Shown here in pieces: positions 1 to 7,883 of a stretch of DNA of 41,596 nucleotides; position 1 is the first letter of the stretch; each line of letters starts with the position of its first letter. Origin of the DNA: Clostridia bacterium (GTDB lineage Bacteria > Bacillota > Clostridia > Oscillospirales > CAG-272). Under the pieces are notes generated by a model. It was not told the DNA's origin, did not search any database, and saw nothing but the letters and a program-made list of their open reading frames with translations. A program made the position numbers and the translations under genes. The DNA lies in contig JAFYOX010000072.1 in assembly GCA_017547755.1 (NCBI GenBank), forward strand, positions 1-41,596. Direction: 5' to 3'.

Positions 1-2
1 CT

Positions 3-776
3 GATGCTGCTGCCGCTATCGGTATCGGCCTCCAGGCTTTCTGTATTCCCGGCTCCGTAGCTGAAAACCGTAAGGTTGGTCTCGGCCACGGTAACCTTGG
101 CTCTATGCTCCTTTCTGAGGAGACAGAGTGCTTCTGCTTCCTCGCAGGCCACGAGTCCTTCGCAGCTGCAGAGGGCGCTATCAAGATCGCTCTTAACGCA
201 AACAAGGTTAGAACACAGCCCCTCCGCGTTATCCTCAACGGTCTCGGCAAGGACGCTGCAATGATCATCTCCAGAATCAACGGCTTTACATACGTTCAGA
301 CTGAGTTTGATCACGCAACTGAGGAAGTTAAGGTAGTAAGCGAGAAGGCATACTCCAACGGTCCCCGCGCTGACGTTAAGTGCTACGGAACTGACAGCGT
401 ACCCGAAGGCGTTGCAATCATGATCATGGAAAACGTTGGCGTTTCCATCACCGGTAACTCCACCAACCCGACCAGATTCCAGCACCCCGTTGCAGGTACC
501 TACAAGAAGTGGTGCAACGAAAACGGCAGACAGTACTTCTCCGTTGCATCCGGTGGCGGCACCGGCCGTACTCTCCACCCGGACAACATGGCAGCAGGTC
601 CCGCTTCCTACGGTATGACCGACACCATGGGCCGTATGCACTCTGACGCACAGTTCGCAGGTTCCTCCTCCGTTCCGGCTCACGTAGAAATGATGGGTCT
701 GATCGGCGCAGGTAACAACCCGATGGTTGGTATGACCGTTGCTGTAGCTGTTGCAGTTGAAGAAGCTAGCAAGTAA
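3..776 (+). CDS. GGGtGRT family protein (5' end missing)
   Basis: The reading frame is open from the left edge, so only the last 257 codons are visible; the ATG at 105 is internal. The family-naming motif GGGTGRT is encoded literally at 552-572, followed by LHPDN. The protein is rich in Gly and Ala, with no signal peptide or membrane segment in the visible part. In Clostridia this family (GGGtGRT, about 330 aa) is often encoded beside an Fe-S cluster scaffold gene, which would lie off the left edge; its biochemical role is not established. Codon choice is strongly biased (GGT/GGC, AAC, CGT), as in highly expressed genes. A strong intrinsic terminator follows 40 nt after the stop. Family assignment is firm; function is unknown. 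Confidence 0.9.
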   Translation, partial: DAAAAIGIGLQAFCIPGSVAENRKVGLGHGNLGSMLLSEETECFCFLAGHESFAAAEGAIKIALNANKVRTQPLRVILNGLGKDAAMIISRINGFTYVQTEFDHATEEVKVVSEKAYSNGPRADVKCYGTDSVPEGVAIMIMENVGVSITGNSTNPTRFQHPVAGTYKKWCNENGRQYFSVASGGGTGRTLHPDNMAAGPASYGMTDTMGRMHSDAQFAGSSSVPAHVEMMGLIGAGNNPMVGMTVAVAVAVEEASK

Positions 777-816
777 TTGATTTTTTAGTGAAGGTTAACA
801 AATCTTCATAAGTAGA

Positions 817-867
817 GTTAGACCCATCATTTTCGCGGTTTTCCGCATGATGGGTCTAACTTTTTTT
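817..867 (+). terminator. Intrinsic terminator of the GGGtGRT gene
   Basis: A 14-bp near-perfect stem (GTTAGACCCATCAT at 817-830 with ATGATGGGTCTAAC at 847-860) is extended by an inner GCGG-TTTT-CCGC helix and followed by seven T (861-867). The inner loop pattern recurs at 2874-2911 and 4878-4913. Confidence 0.93.
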
Positions 868-882
868 ATGGGAGGTTTGTGT

Positions 883-987
883 ATGCGAAAGTTACGTTTC
901 GTGAACAGTGAAGAGGAAAAAATCACCTTTTCGGAAGGTTGTGAGCTGTCAGCAGAGGAATCTGCAAAATATGAGTTTTTATGTTGA
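883..987 (+). pseudogene. 34-codon ORF, possible remnant of a tyrosine recombinase N-terminus
   Basis: The ORF starts at an ATG preceded by GGAGG (871-875) and ends at 987. The peptide begins MRKLRFVNSEEEKITFSEG and then diverges and stops. It resembles the ORF at 2933-3013 (M-K-x-x-R-x-V-x-S, then T-x-x-EG), and both are immediately preceded by a similar hairpin. The 'ITFxEG' type segment is reminiscent of the start of the SAM-like N-terminal domain of tyrosine recombinases, but that is inference from a very short match. The -35 box of the helicase promoter overlaps the stop codon. It could instead be a genuine small peptide. Confidence 0.4.
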
Positions 988-1012
988 GTTTTTATATTGA
1001 TAAGTGTATAAT
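984..1012 (+). promoter_or_regulatory. Sigma-A promoter of the Pif1-like helicase
   Basis: TTGAGT (984-989), 17-bp spacer, TATAAT (1007-1012). A second overlapping solution, TTGATA at 997 with TATATA 17 bp further on, is also possible. The surroundings are very AT-rich. Confidence 0.65.
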
Positions 1013-1066
1013 ATTGGTATATATACGTCAATATTAAAAAATTGTTTTCAAGCAAAGGGGTAACAT

Positions 1067-2836
1067 ATGGAATATATTATTGGTGTTCTAGTAATTATAC
1101 TAATCATCATTCTATACACCAGACATAAAGAAAAGCTAATACTTAAAGATACTATAAGAACTCATCTGAATCAAATCGAAAATCTGAATGAAAAAGTAAA
1201 AATTATAGAACATGAACGGGATGATTCTAAAAAACAAGCCATTTCCTATGTTAATGAGATACAACAGTTATCGGATAAAATTAAAATTGCAGAAAACGAA
1301 AGAGAGTATTACAAAAAACAAACCGTTTCCTATGCTAATGAAATCCAACTGTTAACTAAAACATTAGAAGAACTTCAAGCTAAACTTGATTTTTACAGCA
1401 ATATTGAAGAAGCCTCTGCAAATTTGAATATTGCTCAAGATATTGAAACTGAAAAACATTTACTTGAGCAGGCAACGCATCAAATTAAAACAGCAAGAGC
1501 ACAGCAGGAATATCCAGAAAACCAGCTTGAAATTAACTCAACGGAATCGCTATTAGATAAAGAACAGGCTTTTGCTTGTTCTGAGATGGAACATACACAG
1601 GATAACTTCTTTATTACCGGCAAAGCCGGAACCGGTAAAAGTTTCTTGCTAGATGTTTTCAGAAATACCACCGAAAAAAATCACATTGTACTCGCACCAA
1701 CCGGAATCGCTGCTTTAAATGTAGGAGGCGTTACACTTCATTCTGTATTTGGTTATTATAATCTTGAAAATTTGAGTATTGACATGCTCTCCTCCGCTAC
1801 CTTGCGCCTCAAAAGTGAAATATACTCAATTCTTCAACGTGTATCTACCATTATTATCGATGAAATCTCCATGGTACGGGTAGACATTTTCGAAAAAGTC
1901 GATAGAATTCTCAAAATCATAAACAATAATGATTTGCCATTCGGCGGTAAACAACTTTTATTATTCGGAGACTTATTTCAATTGCCTCCGGTTGCGAAAT
2001 CAAAGGAAAGAGAGTATCTTCTGGATCAATACGGCGGAGTTCATTTTTTCTTTTCCAATGCCTATAAAACCGGAACTTTCCGTTTTTTGGAGCTCACAAT
2101 CAATCATCGTCAAAAAGACGATGCGGAATATTTTTCCCTGCTTAATCGTATCAGAGAAGGTAAAGTAACCCCTGAAGATATAGTTACTCTCAATACAAGA
2201 GTGTCCAATGATATCTCTGTCTATGATAGATTCACCACACTTCTTCCCAAAAAAGCTGATGTTGAACATATAAATCAGTATCGTATCGCTCAATTGGATT
2301 CAGTCGGCTATACATATGAGGCTAAGATAGTTCTCGATAAATACCCTGATAAAAATCACAATTTGGAATCTTTATTTCCTGTTGCTCATTCACTCTGCCT
2401 GAAAAAGGGTGCACTTATAATGATGGTTGCCAATGACCCTGAACGCCGCTGGGTAAATGGAACCCTTGGGATTGTGAATAATTTGACAAATGATTCAATA
2501 TCTGTTGCGATTGATGGTCGAACATATAATATCCAACCATGTGATTTTACGGAACAGGAAATCACATATACAGATGGAAAAATCCAATATGAAGATGTTT
2601 TGAAAATTGTACAGTATCCTCTTGTTCCTGCATATGCAATTACTATCCACAAATCCCAAGGACAAACATTTCAAAATATTGTATGTGATATTAATCAGTG
2701 TTTCGCAAACGGACAGGCATATGTTGCTCTGTCACGTTGTCAAAGTTTAAATGGTCTGCATTTATCAAAAGCCATCAGCGGTTCAAGCATTCATGTCGAC
2801 AAAGATGTTTTGAATTTTTATCATAGTCAAATATGA
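1067..2836 (+). CDS. Membrane-anchored Pif1-like superfamily 1 DNA helicase
   Basis: 589 aa. Residues 3-17 are a single hydrophobic helix followed by RHKEK, predicting a membrane anchor with the rest in the cytoplasm. Residues ~25-160 are a charged coiled coil containing an approximate internal repeat (KKQ-x-x-SY-x-NEIQ occurs twice). The helicase core follows: Walker A GKAGTGKS at 185-192, Walker B IIIDEIS around D265/E266, a GDLFQLPPV motif, AITIHKSQGQT from ~522, and VALSR at 553-557. These are the motifs of the Pif1/RecD2 branch of SF1B helicases, which unwind 5'-3'. The start has a good site (AAAGGGG) before it. Base composition is clearly more AT-rich than in neighbouring genes, and the gene is bracketed by two similar terminator/remnant units, suggesting recent acquisition. 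The anchor plus coiled coil is unusual for Pif1; a defence or membrane-linked DNA role is only a guess. Confidence 0.9.
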   Translation: MEYIIGVLVIILIIILYTRHKEKLILKDTIRTHLNQIENLNEKVKIIEHERDDSKKQAISYVNEIQQLSDKIKIAENEREYYKKQTVSYANEIQLLTKTLEELQAKLDFYSNIEEASANLNIAQDIETEKHLLEQATHQIKTARAQQEYPENQLEINSTESLLDKEQAFACSEMEHTQDNFFITGKAGTGKSFLLDVFRNTTEKNHIVLAPTGIAALNVGGVTLHSVFGYYNLENLSIDMLSSATLRLKSEIYSILQRVSTIIIDEISMVRVDIFEKVDRILKIINNNDLPFGGKQLLLFGDLFQLPPVAKSKEREYLLDQYGGVHFFFSNAYKTGTFRFLELTINHRQKDDAEYFSLLNRIREGKVTPEDIVTLNTRVSNDISVYDRFTTLLPKKADVEHINQYRIAQLDSVGYTYEAKIVLDKYPDKNHNLESLFPVAHSLCLKKGALIMMVANDPERRWVNGTLGIVNNLTNDSISVAIDGRTYNIQPCDFTEQEITYTDGKIQYEDVLKIVQYPLVPAYAITIHKSQGQTFQNIVCDINQCFANGQAYVALSRCQSLNGLHLSKAISGSSIHVDKDVLNFYHSQI

Positions 2837-2873
2837 TTCGAAGCGTATTGGATACATTAACCAAATAAAAAAC

Positions 2874-2921
2874 GGACACATCATTTTCGGGTTTTCCCGT
2901 ATGATGTGTCCAATTGTTTTT
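2874..2921 (+). terminator. Intrinsic terminator after the helicase
   Basis: Stem GGACACATCAT (2874-2884) with ATGATGTGTCC (2901-2911), inner CGGG-TTTT-CCCG helix, then a T-rich run. It is a sequence relative of the hairpin at 817-860. Confidence 0.88.
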
Positions 2922-2932
2922 AGGGGGAAAGT

Positions 2933-3013
2933 ATGAAAAAATCACGCATGGTAGAGAGCAATTCGTTGACTTTGGAAGAGGGGTACACCGAGTATTCAGA
3001 CCATAATTTGTAA
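2933..3013 (+). pseudogene. 26-codon ORF, second possible recombinase N-terminal remnant
   Basis: The ATG is preceded by AGGGGGAAAGT. The peptide begins MKKSRMVESNSLTLEEGYTE and stops at 3013. The 'LTLEEGYTEY' stretch resembles the start of the core-binding domain of phage-type tyrosine recombinases; nothing downstream in any frame continues such a protein before the next promoter. Organisation matches the left unit at 817-1012: hairpin, RBS, short ORF, promoter of an unrelated gene. Assignment as a remnant is inference. Confidence 0.42.
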
Positions 3014-3032
3014 ATACTTTTTCGAATTCTAC

Positions 3033-3061
3033 TTGCTAAAACGCATGGAATATGGTACAAT
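3033..3061 (+). promoter_or_regulatory. Promoter of the HAD phosphatase gene
   Basis: TTGCTA (3033-3038), 17-bp spacer, TACAAT (3056-3061). Transcription would start near 3068, leaving too little leader for the GTG at 3080, which supports the ATG at 3104. Confidence 0.75.
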
Positions 3062-3103
3062 TTTTCATAAAATTTATTTGTGTACGATAAGGAACAACTC
3101 AAG

Positions 3104-3940
3104 ATGGAAAATAAGCGAAAATATAAAATTGTCGCAAGCGATCTGGACGGAACACTTCTGAATAAGGAACAAACCGTGAGTGAAGAAAATCTTTACGCGA
3201 TCTCGGAAATGAATCGCTTAGGTGTGGAATTTGTGCCAGCCACAGGCCGTGGAATGAACGAAGTCGATCTCTCGTTGATAAATTCCCCCGATATTCGGTA
3301 TATCATCACCTCGAACGGTGCTGTGGTTTTTGATAAAAAACTCGGAAAAAATATCCTCGCGCGTTATATTCCGGGAGATGCCGTGCGCCTCATATTGGAA
3401 ACCATTCGTCCGTACAACGTGTTTATCGTTGTGCACGAAGGCGGAAAAACCTATTTTGATAAGAATAAATACAATCCTGAATTTTTGGATATCTGTGGCG
3501 TTAATGCATATTACGGATCTATTATCGGTCAGTATGCCGAGGCGGTAGAGAATTTCGAAAGCTTCCTCCTTTCGTCCGACGAGGTGGAAGTGATGTGTTT
3601 ATTCTTTGAACTGGATGAAGGGAGTCGTTCCGGCAAGCAGATTTTTGAAGACAGCGGAAAGCTTTGTGCAGTAAGCCCCATCACAAACTACCTTGAGGTG
3701 TATTCCTCCGATGCGGGCAAGGGAAAAACGCTCGTTGCCTTCGCGGAAAAGCTTGGAGTTGATATCGCAGACGTGATCGCGGTTGGCGACAGCGACAACG
3801 ATACCACCCTGATCGAACAAGCAGGCCTCGGTCTTGCCGTCGCCAATGCCTGCGATGCGCTGAAAGAGCTTGCGGATCAAACGATCTGTGATCATTCCGA
3901 GCATATCGCTAAATACCTGCTTGAAAATTTTATCATTTGA
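3104..3940 (+). CDS. HAD superfamily (Cof-type) hydrolase
   Basis: 278 aa from the ATG at 3104, which has AAGGA 11 nt upstream; a GTG at 3080 in frame has no ribosome site. HAD motif I is DLDGTLL (nucleophile D13, D15) and the C-terminal motif IV is GDSDNDTTLIEQAG, giving the Mg2+-binding acidic pair. Length and a large C2-type cap between the motifs (residues ~85-195) fit the Cof/YidA group, cytosolic phosphatases acting on sugar phosphates, flavin or nucleotide substrates. Substrate cannot be told from sequence. Monocistronic: its own promoter lies upstream and a strong terminator follows within 6 nt of the stop. Confidence 0.92.
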   Translation: MENKRKYKIVASDLDGTLLNKEQTVSEENLYAISEMNRLGVEFVPATGRGMNEVDLSLINSPDIRYIITSNGAVVFDKKLGKNILARYIPGDAVRLILETIRPYNVFIVVHEGGKTYFDKNKYNPEFLDICGVNAYYGSIIGQYAEAVENFESFLLSSDEVEVMCLFFELDEGSRSGKQIFEDSGKLCAVSPITNYLEVYSSDAGKGKTLVAFAEKLGVDIADVIAVGDSDNDTTLIEQAGLGLAVANACDALKELADQTICDHSEHIAKYLLENFII

Positions 3941-3945
3941 TATAA

Positions 3946-3979
3946 AAAAGGACTCCTGAATTCGTTCAGAAGTCCTTTC
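3946..3979. terminator. Bidirectional intrinsic terminator
   Basis: AAAGGACTCCTGAA pairs with TTCAGAAGTCCTTT around a TTCG-containing loop, with A-rich and T-rich flanks on both sides. It separates the convergent HAD gene and the phosphodiesterase gene. Confidence 0.85.
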
Positions 3980-4045
3980 TGTATTTTGGTTTTTGTCCAC
4001 AATTTGTCCGCGTGAACCTGTGAATTTCGAAAACTCCCCGTTCCC

Positions 4046-4771
4046 CTACACCTCAATTATATCCGCTCCCATCAGCATCGCCTCACGGACATCCTCGGCA
4101 CAGTTCACATTCGCGATCCCGAGCGCGGCGTACTTCTTCACCCGGGCGCAAAGTTCGGGCGAGGCTTTGTCGCGGTCGGTCAGCCACGCGAAATTCGGCT
4201 TGTCGAGGTACACCCAAACCGAAAGCCGTTCCCGCGGTACCAGCGCCGCGATCTCCCTCAGATCCTCTTCGGTATTCTTCCCGTCGTAATTGATCCATGC
4301 GTCGGGCAGGATCGAGAGGATCTTCTGAATGCGCGCCGTATCGGCACAGGAAAACTCCACCTTGACGTTATACCGCTTCACGAGATCAAGCATCGATTCA
4401 ATCTCCTCCGCGGTTATTTTTTTGTCAAGATCGAGAAGCACGTCCGTCCCGTCGAGAAGTTCAAGCAATTCCTCCAGTTTCGGCACCCGCGTGCCCTTGA
4501 ACTGTACCCCCTTGTGAATCCCCGCATCATACTTCAGCAGTTCGGCATAGGTCATGTCACAGACGCGCATCGGCTGTCCGATGACACTTCCGTCATCGTG
4601 CCGGCAGGTACGGTTGATCGTGGAATCGTGCATCAGAACGATGACGCCGTCCTTCGTATACTGCGGATCGGTCTCGATCTGTTCGAATTTTTGAGCCAGC
4701 GCGGCACGGAATGCGGGCATCGTATTCTCGGGCGTATAATACACGCCGCCCCGGTGTGATCGGAAAATCAT
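4046..4771 (-). CDS. Glycerophosphodiester phosphodiesterase
   Basis: 241 aa. The family signature is at the N-terminus: H6-R7-G8-G9, E15-N16-T17, E33 and D35, then the catalytic H48-D49. This is the GDPD TIM-barrel fold that hydrolyses glycerophosphodiesters to glycerol-3-phosphate and an alcohol. There is no signal peptide, so a cytosolic enzyme. The ATG at 4771 is chosen because GAGGGA precedes it and a promoter lies about 45 nt upstream; a longer frame to a GTG at 4885 would begin inside the neighbouring terminator. The gene is probably monocistronic and ends at the bidirectional terminator at 3946-3979. Confidence 0.9.
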   Translation of the reverse strand: MIFRSHRGGVYYTPENTMPAFRAALAQKFEQIETDPQYTKDGVIVLMHDSTINRTCRHDDGSVIGQPMRVCDMTYAELLKYDAGIHKGVQFKGTRVPKLEELLELLDGTDVLLDLDKKITAEEIESMLDLVKRYNVKVEFSCADTARIQKILSILPDAWINYDGKNTEEDLREIAALVPRERLSVWVYLDKPNFAWLTDRDKASPELCARVKKYAALGIANVNCAEDVREAMLMGADIIEV

Positions 4772-4815
4772 AGCCGTTTCCCTCGTTTCTTCAGAAATTT
4801 TCTTCTTCCGTTTTG

Positions 4816-4844
4816 ATTTTACCACATTGCCGCCCGTTATGCAA
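4816..4844 (-). promoter_or_regulatory. Promoter of the GDPD gene
   Basis: On the minus strand: TTGCAT (4844-4839), 17-bp spacer, TAAAAT (4821-4816). Confidence 0.7.
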
Positions 4845-4870
4845 GAGAACAGCCGTACTTCGGAATACGC

Positions 4871-4913
4871 AAAAAAATCAGACACATTCCCGTTTTCCGG
4901 AAAATGTGTCTGA
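4871..4913 (-). terminator. Terminator of the metallopeptidase gene
   Basis: TCAGACACATT (4878 on) pairs with AATGTGTCTGA (to 4913) around an inner CCG-TTTT-CGG helix; on the minus strand it runs into seven T (4877-4871). It shares the inner-loop pattern of the hairpins at 817 and 2874. Confidence 0.88.
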
Positions 4914-4948
4914 TCGTATTTAAGAAAGGATGTTCTTCCTAAGCCGCA

Positions 4949-5791
4949 TTACTTGGTGTTTCTGCGGACGTCATACTTTGCAAGAAGGGGAGAAATGCCG
5001 TCAACTGCCTTGGTGGAGAGACCTGCGAATTCGCTTGCGGCGTATTCCGCATAGATGTCGTCAACATCGCGGCCTTCGAGTGCGGAGCCCTTGAAGATTT
5101 CCGCCCATGCTTCCTTCCACTGTGCCTTGGGATACTTTTCGCCGCGGCAGACCTTGAAGTAGTTCAGAAGGAGGTCGTTGTCTGCGGTGGAGTAGAAGTA
5201 GTCGAACCATACAAGGAAGCGTACGGAGTCTTCACGGGTGGGTTCACGGTCAAGAACCTGCATCTGCCAGTCCTTGTCGTTGAATTCGCCGTTGTTGAAC
5301 GCATAGAGGAAGCGGCACGCATCCGCAAAGCGTTCGATGAAGCTGTCATATTCGAGGGTTTCGCCGTCCCAGCCGTTCTGGATCGCATGAGCCAGTTCGT
5401 GGGTGATGCAGTCGTAGTCTTCTTTGCAGCGTTCGAGCCAGCCGTCGTGCAGGTGAACGAGCTTGCCCATGTTCCATGCGATGCCGTAGCCCTTGTTTTC
5501 AATATCGAGAGTGATTTCGGTGGGGCTTTCACCGGCTGCGCCGAAACGTTCGTACATCTTCGGATAATTTGCCCAGAACAGTCTGGAAAGAACTACGATC
5601 TGTGCGGGAGTGGTTCTGCCGGTCCATCTGGTCAGACGGATCATGAGCTTGTATTCAATGCCGTTTACCTTACCGACCTGCTTTACTTCCTTGGAAGTCA
5701 GCTTCGTGGTAACGAAATCGCCGAGGTAAGCGTCAAACATTTCAGCGGAAATACCCTTTTCGGAAATCGGGATGCGAGTGGTGTTGTCCAT
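4949..5791 (-). CDS. Basic secretory protein-like putative metallopeptidase
   Basis: 280 aa from the ATG at 5791, which follows AGGAGCAACACC; the in-frame extension to 5908 runs through a terminator hairpin and is rejected. The zinc motif HELAH lies at 131-135 with AIQ after it, and a second conserved block (IERFADACR, ~152-160) matches the 'WLxEGxADxxR' region of the basic secretory protein/peptidase family (Pfam BSP), supplying the probable third zinc ligand. No signal peptide or lipobox is visible, so despite the family name it appears cytosolic or non-classically exported. The substrate is unknown. The gene has its own excellent promoter and terminator. Confidence 0.72.
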   Translation of the reverse strand: MDNTTRIPISEKGISAEMFDAYLGDFVTTKLTSKEVKQVGKVNGIEYKLMIRLTRWTGRTTPAQIVVLSRLFWANYPKMYERFGAAGESPTEITLDIENKGYGIAWNMGKLVHLHDGWLERCKEDYDCITHELAHAIQNGWDGETLEYDSFIERFADACRFLYAFNNGEFNDKDWQMQVLDREPTREDSVRFLVWFDYFYSTADNDLLLNYFKVCRGEKYPKAQWKEAWAEIFKGSALEGRDVDDIYAEYAASEFAGLSTKAVDGISPLLAKYDVRRNTK

Positions 5792-5822
5792 GGTGTTGCT
5801 CCTGTAATAATGAATTCTTCTC

Positions 5823-5851
5823 ATTATATCATATTTTGTCTTATTTTGCAA
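5823..5851 (-). promoter_or_regulatory. Strong promoter of the metallopeptidase gene
   Basis: On the minus strand: TTGCAA (5851-5846), 17-bp spacer, TATAAT (5828-5823), one of the best consensus promoters in the window. Confidence 0.85.
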
Positions 5852-5853
5852 TA

Positions 5854-5891
5854 TAAAAAATTGAGGGAAACTTTTCTCAAAAGTTTCCCTC
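5854..5891 (-). terminator. Terminator of the YgjV-glycosidase operon
   Basis: GAGGGAAACTTTT (5863-5875) pairs perfectly with AAAAGTTTCCCTC (5879-5891) around a 3-nt loop, followed on the minus strand by TTTTTT. It belongs to the GGGAAACTTTT hairpin family seen elsewhere in the window. Confidence 0.9.
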
Positions 5892-5904
5892 AGGAATTCT
5901 ATTT

Positions 5905-7194
5905 TCACTCAAAAATCACAGTCTGTCTGCTCGCCTTCATCACGGCGTCCGGAACACGGTAATACTTTACGATCGGTGTGAACCGGCGGCCGTCGACGAT
6001 CACCGCTTCTTCCGCGTAGGCTTCCGCACCGCCGGTGACTTCCGCGTATACGATATCGCCGTCGGTGTATACGCCGCGCTCGTCTCTGGTGACGGTTCCG
6101 GTCGTTTCCGCCCACAGAAGATCGCTGTTTTCCCGGATGTACCACAGTCCTTCCGCCAGACGCATCGTACAGCAGAACGGCGCTTCGTACATCTGTGCCG
6201 CCAGATCGTTCCACGGACTTTCCGCCGTCACGACATTGTCCGTACCCGCACCGCCGTTGGCACGCTGCAGCGTCGCAAAACCGTTGTGCCAGATGCGCGC
6301 CGCTGTGATCCGATATTCCGGACGGCACGTTGCCTTGAACAGTTCAAGCGAGAGCATCAGCGAATCGATCACCGCGCACGGCTCCGTCCATGTATCCGGA
6401 CGTCCCCACCAGTTCAGATTCTGATAAGTGTACGTCATACCGCCGCCGTTGACATACAGATCCCAGATATCTTCCGCGCACGTCCGGTACCATGCTTCCC
6501 CGGTCACGCCGTACATCCGCATCATCGCACGCGCCGCGGTCAGCGTGCAGTGCGTCTGCGCCTTCATCGCGCGCTTGTCAAGCGCGGAGTAGAACGCGAT
6601 CATTTCGTCAAGGAGTTCCTTCACCGCCGGATCGCGGAGGATCTTGTACACGTGCGACAGTCCGTCGATCGACATGAACGCCGCGCAGGTATCGGTGGAC
6701 AGCAGCCATTTCCCACAGGTTCCGGCTTCCGAGCCGCTGACTCCGCCGATTTCCGCAATTTCCCGGTCGACCGGATAAACGGCAAACTCGCCTTTCAGCG
6801 GGAGATACAGATTTTTCGTGATATCCCGGATCAGCGTGAGCGAATAATCATCCCCGAACTGTTCGTAATGTTCACACAGCCCTCGCAGGAGCCACGAATG
6901 TCCGGAAAGCTGTTCTTCCCGGATCATTCCGTCGCCGCATTTTCCGAGATAGTTCTGTTCGTTCACCATCGACGGCATTTTTTCAAGCATTTCTTCCATG
7001 CACGGGATCTTCTGTCCCGTCATTTTATAGTGCGATACAAACGCCAGCAGTGCCCGGCCTTCCTTATCGCCCATCCAGCCGTAGCCGGCCGGAGAAAATA
7101 CATCCCCGATCTGATAATACGGATCGTCCGCAAGTCTGCGGTAATTCAGCGCGATCCGTTCGTCCAGTTCGCTTCTGCCTAAATTCTTGATCAT
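5905..7194 (-). CDS. GH127-like glycoside hydrolase (putative beta-L-arabinofuranosidase)
   Basis: 429 aa. The ATG at 7194 has AAGGAAGG upstream; a GTG eight codons earlier is less likely. The central part (TEPCAVIDSLMLSLELF... AARIWHNGF) matches the (alpha/alpha)6 barrel of GH127 enzymes. The zinc-thiolate site of that family is kept: E271-P-C273 and the C341-C342 pair, the latter including the nucleophilic cysteine. No obvious glutamate stands at the usual general-acid position about 16 residues before E271, so activity may differ. No signal peptide, so intracellular. It is short for GH127 (~650 aa), lacking most of the C-terminal beta domains. It lies 42 nt downstream of the YgjV gene, probably cotranscribed. 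Confidence 0.75.
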   Translation of the reverse strand: MIKNLGRSELDERIALNYRRLADDPYYQIGDVFSPAGYGWMGDKEGRALLAFVSHYKMTGQKIPCMEEMLEKMPSMVNEQNYLGKCGDGMIREEQLSGHSWLLRGLCEHYEQFGDDYSLTLIRDITKNLYLPLKGEFAVYPVDREIAEIGGVSGSEAGTCGKWLLSTDTCAAFMSIDGLSHVYKILRDPAVKELLDEMIAFYSALDKRAMKAQTHCTLTAARAMMRMYGVTGEAWYRTCAEDIWDLYVNGGGMTYTYQNLNWWGRPDTWTEPCAVIDSLMLSLELFKATCRPEYRITAARIWHNGFATLQRANGGAGTDNVVTAESPWNDLAAQMYEAPFCCTMRLAEGLWYIRENSDLLWAETTGTVTRDERGVYTDGDIVYAEVTGGAEAYAEEAVIVDGRRFTPIVKYYRVPDAVMKASRQTVIFE

Positions 7195-7236
7195 ATTGTC
7201 CTTCCTTTCCCGTCCCACAGCGGCACGGTAATCCGT

Positions 7237-7776
7237 TTATTTCTTTTTGAGATCTCCGTACAGCCCGATCCCGATCGCGGTCAGCGCGATTATATTGGAG
7301 GTGATGCTCGGCAGAGACATATGCAGGATGCCGTAGATCAGCCACAGCAGCTGCGCCGGAATCGCCAGCAGCCGGATGTGCAGCGGCTTCGTACACCAGA
7401 AACTGATCACCGCACAGCACGAACCGGTCATCGGCAGAAGACTGAGCCATCCTTCCCATGTAAGCAGGCTGGATGCAATGGTCAGCCCGACAAAAAGGTA
7501 GAGCCAGATCCGCGACGACGCCCATTTTTTGTCTTTGTTATAGAAAACCGTCTCGCGGCCCATCGCAAGAACATTCAGCGCCGCACCGGAATATGCCCCG
7601 ATCAGCCCGTAGTGCATCGTCCACAGGACATCGCACGTGAATTTTCCGAGCAGGATCGTACGGCGTTTGCGCGCGATGAACATGAAAAAGCACATGGCCG
7701 TCCCCGCAATTCCGGTGATCTGGGCAACAAGATTGAGAACAGCGGACACATCTGCCGCCGCTAAAAGAAGATTCAT
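7237..7776 (-). CDS. YgjV family inner-membrane protein
   Basis: 179 aa, with several hydrophobic helices and few loops. The sequence (LNLVAQITGIAGTAMCFF, ...FWCTKPLHIRL..., IITALTAIGIGLYGDLK-like end) fits the YgjV/Imp-YgjV family, membrane proteins of unknown role. The promoter's -10 box is at 7810-7815, so the ATG at 7797 would be almost leaderless and the ATG at 7776 is preferred, although its ribosome site (GGGATGA) is weak. First gene of a two-gene unit with the GH127-like enzyme. Confidence 0.78.
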   Translation of the reverse strand: MNLLLAAADVSAVLNLVAQITGIAGTAMCFFMFIARKRRTILLGKFTCDVLWTMHYGLIGAYSGAALNVLAMGRETVFYNKDKKWASSRIWLYLFVGLTIASSLLTWEGWLSLLPMTGSCCAVISFWCTKPLHIRLLAIPAQLLWLIYGILHMSLPSITSNIIALTAIGIGLYGDLKKK

Positions 7777-7809
7777 AAAATCATCCCGTCCGATCATTGG
7801 ATTTCCTAC

Positions 7810-7838
7810 ATTATAACGCTTTTGCACGAAAAAAACAA
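7810..7838 (-). promoter_or_regulatory. Promoter of ygjV-like gene, overlapping a terminator tail
   Basis: On the minus strand: TTGTTT (7838-7833), 17-bp spacer, TATAAT (7815-7810). The -35 box and spacer are the T-run of the upstream gene's terminator. Confidence 0.7.
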
Positions 7839-7861
7839 GGGTGCTTTTTGGGAAAGCACCC
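7828..7861 (-). terminator. Terminator of the methyltransferase gene
   Basis: GGGTGCTTT (7839-7847) pairs with AAAGCACCC (7853-7861); on the minus strand it is followed by TTG and seven T. Confidence 0.88.
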
Positions 7862-7883
7862 CTGCGGATATTTTTCTTTCGGA

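Noticed and set aside
105-776. ATG at 105 as the start of the GGGtGRT gene
   Set aside because: The frame is open with matching protein composition to the left edge, so this ATG is internal.
4772-4885. N-terminal extension of the GDPD gene to a GTG at 4885
   Set aside because: It begins inside the metallopeptidase terminator and upstream of the gene's own promoter, and has no homology to the family start.
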